Shown piece by piece: positions 44,758-55,572 of a stretch of 64,000 nucleotides of DNA. The stretch spans positions 496,001 through 560,000 of the forward strand of contig CAWBXX010000001.1 of assembly GCA_963792885.1 (NCBI GenBank), written 5' to 3'. The translations under genes and the position numbers were made by a program. Under the pieces are notes generated by a model, which saw nothing but the letters and a program-made list of their open reading frames with translations, did not search any database and had not been told where the DNA came from. Positions within the stretch are counted from its first letter, which is position 1, and each line of letters starts with the position of its first letter. This stretch comes from DASWJZ01 sp963792885 (lineage in GTDB: Bacteria > Pseudomonadota > Alphaproteobacteria > Rhizobiales > Afifellaceae).

Positions 44758-45432
44758 ATGAACGCACCCTCTCCGCGTGTGATTGCCGAAGACGTTCCTT
44801 CCGAGCGGCGCACGCACATCCTCGACGCAGCCGAGCGGAGCTTCATCCGCGGCGGCTTCCACCGCACGACCATGCAGGACGTTGCGGCCGAGGCGGGGAT
44901 GAGCCCGGGCAACCTCTATCGCTACTTCGCCTCCAAGGACGCGCTCGTCGCGGGCCTTTGCGAGCGCGACCGCGTCGGCCTCGCCGACGAGTTCGCCGAA
45001 TTGCGCGAGGGCGGCGGCGACTTCATGGACAAGTTCCGCGCGCTCGGCCGCCGGCACTTCAGCGACGAAATGCGCGACAAGGCGAAGCTCTGCCTGGAAA
45101 TCTGGGCCGAGGCGACGCGCAACGCCGAAGTCTCGGAGCTGCAGACGGAGTTCGACTGCACCTTCGAGGAGCAGCTCGTCGAGACCTTCGAGGCCGCCAA
45201 GAAGCAGGGCGGCCTGCCCTCCGGCCTCAACAGCCGCGCCATCGCCTCCGTCATCGGCAAGCTCGGCGACGGCCTCTTCGTGCGCCGCGCGGTCGCCGCG
45301 GATTTCGACGCCGAGCGCGAGATCAACGAGGTCTTCGCCGTGATCTGCGCGCTCTTGAACGGCACCGTGGAGTTTCCACCTAGCTGTTCGTCCGACTCTT
45401 CCGCTTCTTCCGCTCCAGGGAGCACGTCATGA
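44758..45432 (+). CDS. TetR-family regulator of the RND efflux operon
   Basis: 224 residues. The HTH is typical: HILDAAERSFIRGGFHRTTM, QDVAAEAGMSPGNLYRYFAS. A helical ligand-binding domain follows (KAKLCLEIWAEATRNAEVSE) and the C-terminus is Ser-rich. Its stop overlaps the adaptor gene start (ATGA). Expected to repress the adaptor and pump genes and itself until a toxic ligand binds. Confidence 0.9.
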   Translation: MNAPSPRVIAEDVPSERRTHILDAAERSFIRGGFHRTTMQDVAAEAGMSPGNLYRYFASKDALVAGLCERDRVGLADEFAELREGGGDFMDKFRALGRRHFSDEMRDKAKLCLEIWAEATRNAEVSELQTEFDCTFEEQLVETFEAAKKQGGLPSGLNSRAIASVIGKLGDGLFVRRAVAADFDAEREINEVFAVICALLNGTVEFPPSCSSDSSASSAPGSTS

Positions 45433-46526
45433 AGTTCAGTCGCATCCTGGCAGCGGTCATCGTTGTCGCCGCCACGCTCTGGATCGGGTCCGGCGTGCTC
45501 GGGCGCACCGAGCAGCCTGCCGAGACCACGGGCGAAACCGCCGCGCAGGCGGAAGCGCCGCTTTTCCAGGTCGCCGTCGTCACCGGGCGGGTCGAAGACC
45601 ATTCGCGCGAGCTCCTGATCTCCGGCCATACGGAAGCGGACAACCGCGCGAGCGCGGTTGCGCGCGCGCAGGGCTCCATCGTAGAGCTCAAGGTGAAGCG
45701 CGGCGACCAGGTCAAGGAAGGCGACGTCCTCGCCACGCTTTCCGACGAGGCGCGCGACGCGCACGTCACGGAGGCCGAGGCGCTGGTGGTGCAGCGGCAG
45801 ACGGAGCTTCAGTCCAAGCTGCAGCTCATCAAGCGCGGCGTGCTTCCCGCCAACGACGAGAAGCAGCTCGAAGCTGAGCTGCGCGGCGCCGAAGCCTCGC
45901 TCGCCGCGGCCAAGGCGGAGCGCGAGCGCGGGCTGATCCTCGCGCCGATCACCGGCGTCGTCTCGAACGCGCCGATGACCACCGGCCAGGCCGTGCAGGC
46001 CGGGAGCATGGTCGCCGAAGTGATCGCGCTCGATCCGATGCTCGCCGTCGCCGAGGTGGCCGAGCGCCAGCTTGGCCAGATCAATGCCGGCGACACGGCG
46101 GGCGTGCACCTCGTCACCGGCCAGGTGGCGACGGGCAAGGTCCGCTACGTCTCGCCGACCGCGAGCGCAGGAACCCGCACCTACCGGGTGGAGGTCGCGC
46201 TCGACAATGCCGACCATGCGATCGCCGACGGCGTGACGGCGCAGGTCGCGTTCAAGCTCGCGCCGGCGCCGGCCATGCGCGTGCCGCGCTCGGCGCTCAC
46301 CTTCTCCGCCTCCGGCGAGCTCAGCGTACGCACGGTCGACGACACAGGCGTCGTTGTCTCCGTGCCGGTCACGATCGTGGAGGATGCGCACGACGCGCTT
46401 TGGCTCACCGGCCCGAAGGACGGCGCCACGGTTATCGTGCGCGGCCAGGACTTTGTGAAGGACGGCCAGCATGTCGAGCCGGTCGACGTCACCGACGCGC
46501 CGTCGGCGCTGATCTCCAACTCCTAG
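45429..46526 (+). CDS. RND efflux periplasmic adaptor subunit
   Basis: 365 residues of the membrane-fusion (HlyD/AcrA) family. An N-terminal membrane anchor (ILAAVIVVAATLWIGSGVLG), lipoyl-type half motifs (GSIVELKVKRGDQVKEGDVL and LILAPITGVVSN), an alpha hairpin (about 105-165) and beta-barrel/MP domains follow. No lipobox is seen, so it is anchored by the helix. It links the RND pump to an outer-membrane channel not encoded here. Confidence 0.92.
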   Translation: MKFSRILAAVIVVAATLWIGSGVLGRTEQPAETTGETAAQAEAPLFQVAVVTGRVEDHSRELLISGHTEADNRASAVARAQGSIVELKVKRGDQVKEGDVLATLSDEARDAHVTEAEALVVQRQTELQSKLQLIKRGVLPANDEKQLEAELRGAEASLAAAKAERERGLILAPITGVVSNAPMTTGQAVQAGSMVAEVIALDPMLAVAEVAERQLGQINAGDTAGVHLVTGQVATGKVRYVSPTASAGTRTYRVEVALDNADHAIADGVTAQVAFKLAPAPAMRVPRSALTFSASGELSVRTVDDTGVVVSVPVTIVEDAHDALWLTGPKDGATVIVRGQDFVKDGQHVEPVDVTDAPSALISNS

Positions 46527-46537
46527 GCGCGCTCCAA

Positions 46538-49500
46538 ATGGGCAATCCCGTCGACTACGCGATCAACCACGCGCGGCTGACGATCGCGATCCTGATCTTC
46601 CTGCTCACCGCGGGCCTCGTTGCCTATGTCTCGATTCCCAAGGAGGCGGAGCCGGACATCACGATCCCGATCGTTTACGTCAACGTCACGCAGCGCGGCA
46701 TCAGTCCGGAAGACGCAGAGCGGCTCATCCTGAAGCCGCTCGAGACGAGCCTGAAGTCGGTCGAGAACGTCAAGGAGATGCGCTCCGCGGCCTTCGAGGG
46801 CGGCGGCTACGTGCTCCTGGAGTTCGAGGCGGGGTTCGATTCCAACTCGGCGCTCGCCGACGTGCGCGCCAAGGTCGACGACGCGAAGAGCGACCTGCCG
46901 AGCGACGCCGACGAGCCGCGCGTGCAAGAGGTCAACCTCTCGCTCTTCCCGGTGCTCGTGGTGGCGCTCGGCGGCGAGGTGCCGGAGCGCACGCTCCTGC
47001 AGCTCGCGCGCCAGACGCAGACGGCTGTCGAGCAGGTGCCGGGCGTGCTCTCCGCCGAGCTCAAGGGTGCGCGCGACGAGGCGGTAGAGATCATCACCGA
47101 GCCGATGCTGCTGCAGAGCTACAACATCCCGATGGAGAAGCTGATCTCCTCGTTCAACCTCGGGAACAGCCTGGTCGCCGCCGGCGCGCTCGAAGGTCAA
47201 TCCGGCCGCTTCGCGGTCAAGGTGCCGTCGCTGATCGAGACGCCCGAAGACATCATGAACTACCCGGTCGCAAGCTCCGGCGCGACCACGGTAACGCTCG
47301 GCGACGTGGCCGAGGTGCGCCCGACCTTCAAGGATCCGAACCTCGATCACGCGCGTCAACGGCAAGCCGGCGATTACCATCGAGGTCTCAAAGCGGAGCG
47401 GCGCCAACCTAGTCGAGACGGTCGACGCCACGCGCAAGGTGGTCGAGGACCTAGCCAAGACCTGGCCCTCGACGGTGAAGGTGACCTTCACGCAGGATAA
47501 GTCGAAGGACATCCGCACCATGCTGCACGAGCTGCAGAACAGCGTCATCACCGCTGTTCTGCTCGTCGTGGTCATCATGCTGACGGTGCTCGGCGGACGC
47601 GCCTCGCTCTTCATCGGCATCGCGATTCCCGCCTCGTTCCTGACCGGCATCCTGGGGCTCTATCTCGCGGGGCTCACGGTCAACATCGTCGTGCTTTTCT
47701 CGCTGATCCTCGCCGTCGGCATGCTCGTCGACGACGCCATCATCGTCTCGGAATTCGCCGAGCGGCGCATGGCGGAAGGCATGGAGCCGCGCGCCGCCTA
47801 TTCGCTCGCGGCGAAGCGCATGGCCGGGCCGGTGATCGCCGCCACGGCGACGCGCGTCGCCGCGTTCTCGCCGCTCCTCTTCTGGCCGGGGATTGTCGGC
47901 GAGTTCATGAAATACCTGCCGCTGACGCTGATCGCGACGCTTTCCGCCTCGCTCGCGGTAGCGCTCTTCTTCACGCCGACGCTCGGCGCGATGCTCGGCC
48001 GCGCCGGCAAGCCGGTCGAGGAGACGCATCTCCGCGACCGTGGTCCTTACATGCGCGTGGTGAGGCTTGCCCTCCACCACCCGCTGGCGACGCTCGGGCT
48101 CGCCGCGGTGCTGCTCGTCGGCGTCATCCAGGCTTACGGCACATTCGGCAACGGCGTGGAGTTCTTCCCCGACATCGAACCCGACTACGGGCTCGTGCAG
48201 GTCCGCGCGCGCGGCAACCTCTCCATCGAGGAGAAGGACGCGCTGGTGAGGCAGGTAGAGAACCGGCTCCTCGGCATGCCGGAGCTCGAGACCGTCTACG
48301 CGCGCGCCGGCGAAGGCCAGCGCGGCTCGCAGGAGGTTACCGAGGATACGGTCGGCACGGTGCAGTTCGAGCTTGTCGACTGGAAGAAGCGGCGCAAGGC
48401 GAGCGTCATCCTCGACGAGATCCGCGCCAAGACGCAGGACATCCCCGGCGTGATCGTGGAGGTGACGAAGCCCAACGCCGGCCCGCCGACCGGCAAGCCG
48501 GTGACGCTCGAGCTCAGCTCCGTCGATCCCGACCTGCTCTACCCGGCGGCGCGCAAGGTGGCGGCGATCGTCGCGGCCAATCCGGATGCGCGCGACGTGG
48601 ACGACGGCCTGCCGCTCCCCGGCATCGACTGGAAGCTCGATGTCAACAAGGCAGAGGCAGCCAAGTACGGCGCGAGCCCGATCACTGTCGGCACCGCGGT
48701 CCAACTCGTGACGAACGGCGTCAAGGTCTCCGAGTACCGTCCCTCGAACACCGACAAGTCGGTGGACATCCTGGTGCGCTTCCCCGAGAATCGGCGCAGC
48801 CTCGACGAGCTCGACGAGCTCACCGTCAACACCAGCGCCGGCGCCGTGCCGATCGGGAACTTCGTGACGCGCACGGCGGCGCCGAAGGTCGGGCTCATCA
48901 ACCGCGTCGCCGGCCAGCGGGTCGTCACCGTCACGGCGAACGTGGCGGAGGGCGTGCAGTCCGCCGCGGTGCAGAGCCAGATCCTCGACGCGCTCAAGAC
49001 CGCCGATCTCGGGCCGGGCATCACCTACAAGATGAAGGGCGAGGACGAGGAGCGCGCGAAGGCGGGCGCCTTCCTGATGAAGGCGTTCGGCGCGGCGCTC
49101 TTCCTGATCTTCGCGATCCTGCTCGCGCAGTTCAACAAGTTCTCCAGCGTGATGCTGGTGCTCTCCGCCGTGCTCCTCTCCACGATCGGCGTCCTGATCG
49201 GGCTGATGGTCATGGGGCAGGCCTTCGGCGTGGTGATGACCGGCATCGGCGTCATCGCCAATGCCGGCGTCATCGTGAACAACAACATCGTGCTGATCGA
49301 CACATACGACCGCCTAAGGCGCGAAGGCCGCGCGGCCTACGAAGCGATCCTCGAGACCTGCCGCGAGCGAGCGCGGCCGGTGGTGCTGACCGCTGTCACG
49401 GCCATGCTCGGCGTGCTCGCCATCGCCTTCGGCATCAACATCGACTTCGTGAACGCGCTCGGTTGCGATCGGCGCTCCGTCGACGCAGTGGTGGATCCAT

Positions 49501-49719
49501 CTCTCCACCGCGATCGTCTTCGGGCTCGGCTTCGCGACCATCCTGACGCTGGTCGTGACTCCGGCTTCGCTGATGGCGATCGCGAACCTTGCCGCATGGC
49601 GGCAAAGGCGGCGCGAGAAGCGCGCGGCGCGGCAGGCGGAGCGCGCCGGCGCTAAAGGCGAACCTGTCGCCGACGTCGAGGATGCAGGACCAGAGTCCTT
49701 ACCGCAGGCGGCGGAGTAG
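46538..49719 (+). CDS. RND-type efflux pump permease, frameshifted twice
   Basis: About 1,060 residues of the HAE1/AcrB superfamily, beginning MGNPVDYAINHARLTIAILI. Porter domains (SIPKEAEPDITIPIVYVNVT) and two blocks of membrane helices are present, including ILAVGMLVDDAIIVSEFAER with the proton-relay Asp pair, and VIANAGVIVNNNIVLIDTYD. Shifts near 47344 (after KDPNL, resuming ITRVNGKPAITIEVSKRSG) and near 49460 (resuming VAIGAPSTQWWIHLSTAIVF) restore a single protein ending at the TAG at 49717. It exports a drug-like or lipophilic compound with the adaptor encoded upstream. Confidence 0.9.
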
Positions 49720-49799
49720 CCCCTCCCATTCGGAAGCGGCTGTGCCGCGTATGGCCGGGAGGACGCGGCAGGCCCAGGCTGCAGCCGATCGGCGCAACA

Positions 49800-51003
49800 T
49801 CATCGTGCGGTCCTGAGTTTCGGGACGGACAGACCAAATGCGCCTATGAGCACCGTCAAGAGCGCGACGCTCGCAAGTACAATTCGCGGGCCGGAAACAG
49901 GCAGCAGAAACCCTGCCGAAAGCCCGCCTGCGGGACCACCGCTCTGCATGAGCGTCCGCATGATCGCAAAGCATCGGCCATGGTATCCCCGCGGGATGAT
50001 CTTCATGCGCAGCGTCTGGCCCCAGATCGTGAGGGGCGCGCTGAAAGCGCCATAAAGGGCCATACCGATACCGACGCCGAACATGCCTCCGCCGACCGCC
50101 GCAATTGCGACGCCCACGCCACTCAGTATTGCGGCGAGGCAGATCGCGAGCCCTTCGGAGACCGGCAGCCGAAGGTTCCCGGCGGCGACCGACCCGGCCA
50201 ACTCCCCAACCGCCAAGCAGGCAAGAAATACACCCGTAAGCTTCAGGGCCGGCGCCAAGAACGCTGCCTGTCAGAACCGGAACGACGACGAGCAGCGCAC
50301 CGGTGCCAATGTTGAACATCAGATACATCGTCGTCGTGCTCAGAAGCACGGGGTTCTCGAAAATGAGCCTTGCGGCTGCAACAAGACTCACACCCGCCGC
50401 CGTGGATTCAGCGGGCGTTTCCTCCCGAACGCGACAGCGCACCGTCGCCAGGGCGAATGCCAGATAGGTGGCGGTGTCGAGGTAGAGAGCATCCAAGGGC
50501 CCGACGAACGCGATAAGAAACCCCGCGATCGGCGGCCCGGCAACGCCACCAAATGTGAACCCGATCGTCTCGAGCGAATTGGCTGCGTTCCGCTCCTCCT
50601 CTTCGACCATGGAGACAAGGAGGCTGGGCACGCCGGCAAGCGGTATCATCATGAAGAAGCCGAGTGCCGCGGCCGCAAAGTATACATGCCAGACCTGAAG
50701 GACCGCCATTGACGCCATGACGGGGAGCGAGGCGACGATTCCCGCCTTGATGACGGAATCCAGCGCCATGATCTTGCGCCGGTCAAAGCGGTCGAGGAGC
50801 CAACCGGCCAGCAAGCCGCCTGCAATGACCGGGGCCGTCAGCCAAAACGATAGCCACCCAACCGCGACCGAGGAGTCGGTTTCAGTCAGGACGTACCAGA
50901 TCAAGGCGGTGTGGGTTATGGCGTCGCCCAGCACCGACAGGCTGAACGTCGCCCAGAATGCGCCGAATCGGCTCCGGGACGCCAAGACACGGCGGATGGT
51001 CAT
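49800..51003 (-). CDS. MFS exporter (MFS_3 / macrolide-efflux type), frameshifted
   Basis: About 400 residues with twelve helices. It starts MTIRRVLASRSRFGAFWATF, with GWLLDRFDRRKIMALDSVIK as the loop 2-3 motif. A shift near 50225 (after AGPEAYG) puts the second half in the frame FLACLAVGELAGSVAAGNLR, ending GLSVPKLRTAR at 49800. Resembles enterobactin- or macrolide-efflux MFS proteins; substrate unknown. Its start overlaps the 3' end of the ada frame by 122 bases. Confidence 0.83.
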
Positions 51004-52060
51004 TTAGCCGGCTGAGGAACTGGCGTTCGATCTCGATGAGCTTTTGTTTTCGCCAGAGGCCGCCGCCGTAGCCGGTCAGCGAGCCGTCTGCGCCGATCAC
51101 CCTGTGACAAGGGACGACGATCGCAATTCGGTTTGCACCGTTCGCACGCGCGACAGCACGGATCGCCGACGGCCGCCCAATATCGCGGGCGACGACACCG
51201 TACGATCGCGTCTCACCGACCGGTATTGTCCGGAGCCTTTGCCAGACGGATTTCGCGAATTCACTCCCGTGAAGCGCCAACGGGACAGAGAATTCAGCGC
51301 ACCGCCCGTGAAAATATTCGGTGAGCTCCCGCTCCAGCAGGTCGATCGCCGGGCTGCGTCCCAGTCCGATACTGCCCTTGCATCGCGCGTAGAGCGCCTT
51401 CAGCTCCCGCGGCAGAGCCTTCCGATCCACAAATTCGAACAGGTGGATCGCTTGCTTGTCCGCAACGACGACCATCGGACCGAGCGGTGTTTCCAGCCAG
51501 TCGATCCGAAGCAACCCGCCATTCTTGAACGCCGATGGCGGCTGACCCAAGAGCTTTGCCATCGCGCTGCGAAACGCTGACGGTGAGTTGAAGCCCGCTT
51601 CGAGCTGTGCGTCGATCACTCGGCCGCCGTTCGCCAGCGTGCCGAGTCCAAATCGGATGCGATCCATGCGTGCCATCTCAAGAAATGTCATTCCGAACTG
51701 CCGTCTGAAGGCGCGACGAACCGTCGATGGATCGAAACCGAGAGCCGTAATGTCGCTCTCGGTCCAGCGATGCCCGTTGCGCTCCCTCAATTCGGCCAGC
51801 AGGACTTTGACCGCCGGGTCCGAGTTGGCGCTTGGGGCGACCGGATGGCAGCGCAGGCACGGGCGATATCCGGCCTCCACACACTCGGCGACCGAGCCGA
51901 AGAACTCGCAATTTTCCGCCTTCGGCTTTCTGGCGGGGCAAGTCAGGCGGCAAAAGACGCCCGTCGACGCAACTCCGACATAGACGCGCCCGTCAAAGGC
52001 GACGTCTCGCGCAACTAGGGCTCGATAGAGTGCGGCGTGGTCAGGCAGGTCGATGAGCAT
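50882..52060 (-). CDS. ada: Bifunctional DNA-repair protein and activator Ada
   Basis: Ada-type protein. N-terminal methylphosphotriester domain with the four zinc cysteines at 37, 41, 68 and 71 (GVFCRLTCPARKP, RPCLRCHP), AraC-type HTH (STVRRAFRRQFGMTFLEMAR), then a methylguanine methyltransferase domain with the acceptor cysteine in VVPCHRVIGADGSL (C318). Family similarity ends near residue 350 (LIEIERQFL); the last 40 residues overlap the MFS start in another frame, so the true stop may be just before 51003, hidden by a small shift. It repairs alkylated DNA and activates alkylation-response genes. Confidence 0.92.
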   Translation of the reverse strand: MLIDLPDHAALYRALVARDVAFDGRVYVGVASTGVFCRLTCPARKPKAENCEFFGSVAECVEAGYRPCLRCHPVAPSANSDPAVKVLLAELRERNGHRWTESDITALGFDPSTVRRAFRRQFGMTFLEMARMDRIRFGLGTLANGGRVIDAQLEAGFNSPSAFRSAMAKLLGQPPSAFKNGGLLRIDWLETPLGPMVVVADKQAIHLFEFVDRKALPRELKALYARCKGSIGLGRSPAIDLLERELTEYFHGRCAEFSVPLALHGSEFAKSVWQRLRTIPVGETRSYGVVARDIGRPSAIRAVARANGANRIAIVVPCHRVIGADGSLTGYGGGLWRKQKLIEIERQFLSRLNDHPPCLGVPEPIRRILGDVQPVGAGRRHNPHRLDLVRPD

Positions 52061-52170
52061 GCTCGCATTTTAGAAGATGCGCGGGCCGCGGCAGCCTGCA
52101 ATCGGGCGCTTATTCCAGAAAGACACCGCGTGCCCAGAGGCATGCCGCAAGCAGTTCGCCGCCGAAGCGC

Positions 52171-53577
52171 TCAGGGAATCGCGTAGACTGAGACGGCATT
52201 GGCGATGCCGCGGAGGTTGGCGTTGTGGGCGGTCGGGGTCAGGCCCTCCGCCTTCAGCACGCCGGAGGCGCCTTCGTTCTCGACGACGGCGCCGGTCGCG
52301 AAGATCTCGCGCGATGTCGCAAGATGCTGCACGCGCGAGGCGATGTTCACGGTCTGCCCGAAATAATCCTGCCGCTCGTTCAGCGTGACGGCGATGCACG
52401 GCCCTTCGTGGATGCCGATCTTCAGGATCAGATCCTCGCGCCCCCGCGCATCGTTCAGCTTGCGCATCGCCTCGCGCATCCTGAGCGCCGCGGCAACGGC
52501 GCGGTCCGGCGTCGGGAACGTGGCCATCACGGCGTCGCCGATCGTCTTCACGACAGCGCCCGCCTCCGCCGCGACGATCTCATTCAACACGCTGAAATGC
52601 TCGCGCACGAGATCGAAGGCGACGAGGTCCCCTACCCGCTCATAGAGCTCGGTCGAGCCGCGGAGGTCGGTGAAGAGGAAGGTCAGGCTGGTGATCTTCA
52701 GCCGCTGATCGATGTCGAGCGTGTCGGCGCGGTAGACATCTCGGAAGGTCTGGTTGGAGAGGAGCCGCTTGGCCGTCAGGAACGGGCGGCGGTGCTCCAT
52801 GACTTCGTGGAGCTCCTGGTCGGCGATGAAGACGCTCGGGATGAGCCGGCGGTCGGTGCGATTCTCCACCGTCAAGCGAAGCGGGCCAGGCCGCATCTCG
52901 CTCGTCTCATGCTGCGCCTCGTTCGTCTCGAAGACAAGCGCGAAAGCCTGGCGCTCCCTGGTCGGCTCTCCCTTCACGTCGATGAATTGCGCCGTGTGCG
53001 TAATCGGATCGAAGATGATGATGAACTTCGGTGGAAGCTGCAGCGAGATGATCGCCTTCTCGCCCGGCGGCAGATCGAGCGATTCGAGCGTTATCGCTTC
53101 CCAGAGCGTCTCGAAGTCTTCCGGCAACTCAAGTCCGGAACTGAAATAGAGCTGGCGGAAATACTCCATCGGCTCCATGTCGTCCGGATTATGCGCGGCG
53201 ACGGCGCGCACGCGCGGGCTCACGGTGAAAGTGACCTCCACCATCTCGTCGAGCGTCGGCTCGTAGTTGGCGGCGCAGAGCGAGCAGGCATATTCGTCGC
53301 TGCGCACGGTCTTCAGCGTCGTGTTGGAATCGAGCACACCGCCGCAGCCGGGGCAAAGCACGTTCCAGGAAATCTCGAAGAGGCCGATCTTGGAGGCGTG
53401 GAGAAAGGCAGCGACCGTGCGCTCAGGATCGAGCCCGTTCTCCTTTGCGAAGGCGAGCGCGTTGATTCGCACAAGCTTGCGATCGGGGGCCTCGGCGACG
53501 AGCCGCTCCATCGCGTCGGCAACGGCCGGATCGGCCAATTGCCGCAGCAGCCCGAACATGGCGTCGGTATCGCTCAT
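52171..53577 (-). CDS. Adenylate/guanylate cyclase with DUF5939 N-terminal domain
   Basis: 468 residues. The N-terminal half carries a DUF5939-type domain with a zinc-finger-like pair, LCPGCGG and ACSLCAANYEP, and VRAVAAHNPDDMEPMEYFRQ. The C-terminal class III cyclase domain has LTFLFTDLRGSTELYERVGD, AVVKTIGDAVMATFPTPDRA and VNIASRVQHLA; both metal-binding Asp residues are present. No membrane helix, so cytosolic. It is divergent from the glycosyltransferase operon (213 bases between), and a cyclic-nucleotide-binding protein is encoded at its far end, suggesting one signalling unit. Confidence 0.9.
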   Translation of the reverse strand: MSDTDAMFGLLRQLADPAVADAMERLVAEAPDRKLVRINALAFAKENGLDPERTVAAFLHASKIGLFEISWNVLCPGCGGVLDSNTTLKTVRSDEYACSLCAANYEPTLDEMVEVTFTVSPRVRAVAAHNPDDMEPMEYFRQLYFSSGLELPEDFETLWEAITLESLDLPPGEKAIISLQLPPKFIIIFDPITHTAQFIDVKGEPTRERQAFALVFETNEAQHETSEMRPGPLRLTVENRTDRRLIPSVFIADQELHEVMEHRRPFLTAKRLLSNQTFRDVYRADTLDIDQRLKITSLTFLFTDLRGSTELYERVGDLVAFDLVREHFSVLNEIVAAEAGAVVKTIGDAVMATFPTPDRAVAAALRMREAMRKLNDARGREDLILKIGIHEGPCIAVTLNERQDYFGQTVNIASRVQHLATSREIFATGAVVENEGASGVLKAEGLTPTAHNANLRGIANAVSVYAIP

Positions 53578-53790
53578 TTCCGGACATTCTACGCCTTAAG
53601 CCGGCGGAGGGCACCACCACGGCCGCACGAAAGCGCGACCAAGGGGTTGCACGGAAAGTTAAGCGAAACCAGGTCTATAGCGGCCGCAGCCGTGCCGGCG
53701 AGCACGCTGCTTTCCCATATCTTCGCTTGCGCGAGGCCAAAAAATGCCGATCCTCCGCGCCCGCGGATCACGAGCCTTCAAGAGGACCCG

Positions 53791-55017
53791 ATGACGAGCC
53801 GTCCGCCGCGCATGCTGATCTACAGCCACGATTCGTTCGGGCTCGGGCATCTCCGCCGTTGCCGCACGATCGCGCAGTCGCTCGTCGCCTATCGCGACGA
53901 CCTTTCGGTCATGATGATCGTCGGCTCGCCGATCGTGGGCGCCTTCTCCTTCTCGCCCAATGTTGAGTTCATTCGCGTGCCCGGCGTCGTGAAGCTTTCC
54001 AACGAGAGCTATCAGCCGCACAGCCCCGGGCTTTCCATCGAGGACCTGATCGCGATCCGCTCCGCCATCATCCTGGAGACGGCGCGCATCTTCGAGCCCG
54101 ACATCTTCCTGGTCGACAAGGAGCCGCTGGGGCTCCGCGGTGAAGTCGGCCCGACGCTGGAATTCCTGAAGGGGAAGGGCAAGAGCCTCGTGCTCGGACT
54201 CCGCGACGTCATGGACGAGCCGACGCGGCTTGCAGAGGAATGGGACCGCAAGCGCTCGCTGCCGGCCCTGGAGGACCTCTACGACCACATCTGGATCTAC
54301 GGCATCCCGGAAATCTGCGACCCGCTCGAAGGTATCGCGGTCTCCGACGCGGTTCGCCAGAAGACCCGCTTCACCGGCTATCTCCGGCGCGGCAAGACGC
54401 CTTCCGGTCTTTATCCGCCACCGCACGAGATCGAAGAGCCGTTCTATCTCGTCACGACCGGCGGCGGCGGGGACGGCGCGGCGCTCGTCGACTGGGTGCT
54501 CCGCGCCTACGAGTTCGACCCGACCTTCGACATGCCGGCGAAGATCGTGCTCGGGCCTTTCATGGGCACGAGCCAGCAGACCGGCTTCATGGAGCGCGTG
54601 GCGCGCATCAAGCATCTCGAAGCGATAGCGTTCGAGGCGAACATGGAAGCGCTGATGCAGCGCGCGCTCGCGGTCGTCGCCATGGGCGGCTACAACACCT
54701 TCTGCGAGATCCTGTCGCTCGACAAACGCGCGCTCATCCTGCCGAGGACGGCGCCGCGGGCGGAGCAATACATCCGTGCCACGCGCGCGAGCGAGCTCGA
54801 CCTCGTCTCAATGATCGTGCCCGACGACACGACCGATCCGGGACAGCTCGTGGAGGCCATGCGCGCGCTGCCCTATCGGCGGCGGCCTTCAAAGGTGCAT
54901 ATCCCGGGACTGCTCGACGGGCTCTCCGTCGTCAACAGCCTGGTCGACCAGTATCTCGGCGACAAGGTGCCGGCGGTACGCTCGCCCCGACTTTCGGTCG
55001 TGGGCGGTGGCGGGTGA
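53791..55017 (+). CDS. MurG-like (GT28-type) glycosyltransferase
   Basis: 408 residues from the ATG at 53791 (a longer open frame upstream runs antisense to the cyclase). The N-terminal acceptor loop YSHDSFGLGHLRRCRTIAQS and C-terminal LVTTGGGGDGAALVDW and VVAMGGYNTFCEIL are those of GT-B enzymes related to MurG/MJ1255. First gene of a rightward train with overlapping or closely spaced genes: methyltransferase, GT4, histidine phosphatase and another GT. It probably glycosylates a lipid or small acceptor. Confidence 0.85.
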   Translation: MTSRPPRMLIYSHDSFGLGHLRRCRTIAQSLVAYRDDLSVMMIVGSPIVGAFSFSPNVEFIRVPGVVKLSNESYQPHSPGLSIEDLIAIRSAIILETARIFEPDIFLVDKEPLGLRGEVGPTLEFLKGKGKSLVLGLRDVMDEPTRLAEEWDRKRSLPALEDLYDHIWIYGIPEICDPLEGIAVSDAVRQKTRFTGYLRRGKTPSGLYPPPHEIEEPFYLVTTGGGGDGAALVDWVLRAYEFDPTFDMPAKIVLGPFMGTSQQTGFMERVARIKHLEAIAFEANMEALMQRALAVVAMGGYNTFCEILSLDKRALILPRTAPRAEQYIRATRASELDLVSMIVPDDTTDPGQLVEAMRALPYRRRPSKVHIPGLLDGLSVVNSLVDQYLGDKVPAVRSPRLSVVGGGG

Positions 55018-55060
55018 GGGCCGCGCAGGCCACGCCAGCCCTGAACCGGACGGAGACGCC

Positions 55061-55546
55061 TTGAGCCGCCTCGACTTCATGATCAGTCGGTTGACCGCGC
55101 AGCGCGCCTTGATGGAGGAAGCGGCGCGGCTCATCGCGGACCAGCCAGGCCCGGTGTTCGAGCTCGGGCTTGGCAGCGGCCGGACCTTCGACCACCTGCG
55201 ACAGCTCCTGCCCGACCGCGAGATCTTCGCCTTCGACCGCGCCATCTCGGCGCATCCGAAATGCATCCCCGGTGGCGATCACCTGATCCTTGGGGAGATT
55301 CGCGAGACGCTGGAGTTCTGCGGCCCGCGTATCCCCGCAAAGCCCGTGTTCATCCACGTCGATCTCGGCTCCGGCGACCCAACGCAGGACCTGATCACGC
55401 GCTCCTGGCTCTCGCCGCTCGTCGCCAAATGGTGCGACCCCGGTACGATCGTGCTCGCCGACCGGCCGCTCAGTGGCTCCTTCAGGGATCTGCCACGACC
55501 GCCCGGCTGCCCGAAATCGGGGCACGCGCTGCTCCGCGCCGAGTGA
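55061..55546 (+). CDS. Class I SAM-dependent methyltransferase
   Basis: 161 residues from a TTG at 55061, preceded by CGGAGA; the start gives the natural N-terminus SRLDFMISRLTAQRALMEEA (an ATG at 55007 overlapping the upstream gene is less likely). The SAM-binding motif is VFELGLGSGRTFDHLRQLLP, then IFAFDRAISAHP. Small, single-domain enzyme without a recognisable substrate domain. Within the glycosyltransferase operon it could methylate a sugar or lipid. Confidence 0.8.
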   Translation: MSRLDFMISRLTAQRALMEEAARLIADQPGPVFELGLGSGRTFDHLRQLLPDREIFAFDRAISAHPKCIPGGDHLILGEIRETLEFCGPRIPAKPVFIHVDLGSGDPTQDLITRSWLSPLVAKWCDPGTIVLADRPLSGSFRDLPRPPGCPKSGHALLRAE

Positions 55547-55572
55547 GCGGCGGGGCTCCACTTCGACCGCGG

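Noticed and set aside
52225..53790. Rightward frame that would extend the first MurG-like glycosyltransferase by more than 500 residues
   Set aside because: It is antisense to the cyclase gene; the real glycosyltransferase begins at the ATG at 53791 with the conserved acceptor loop.
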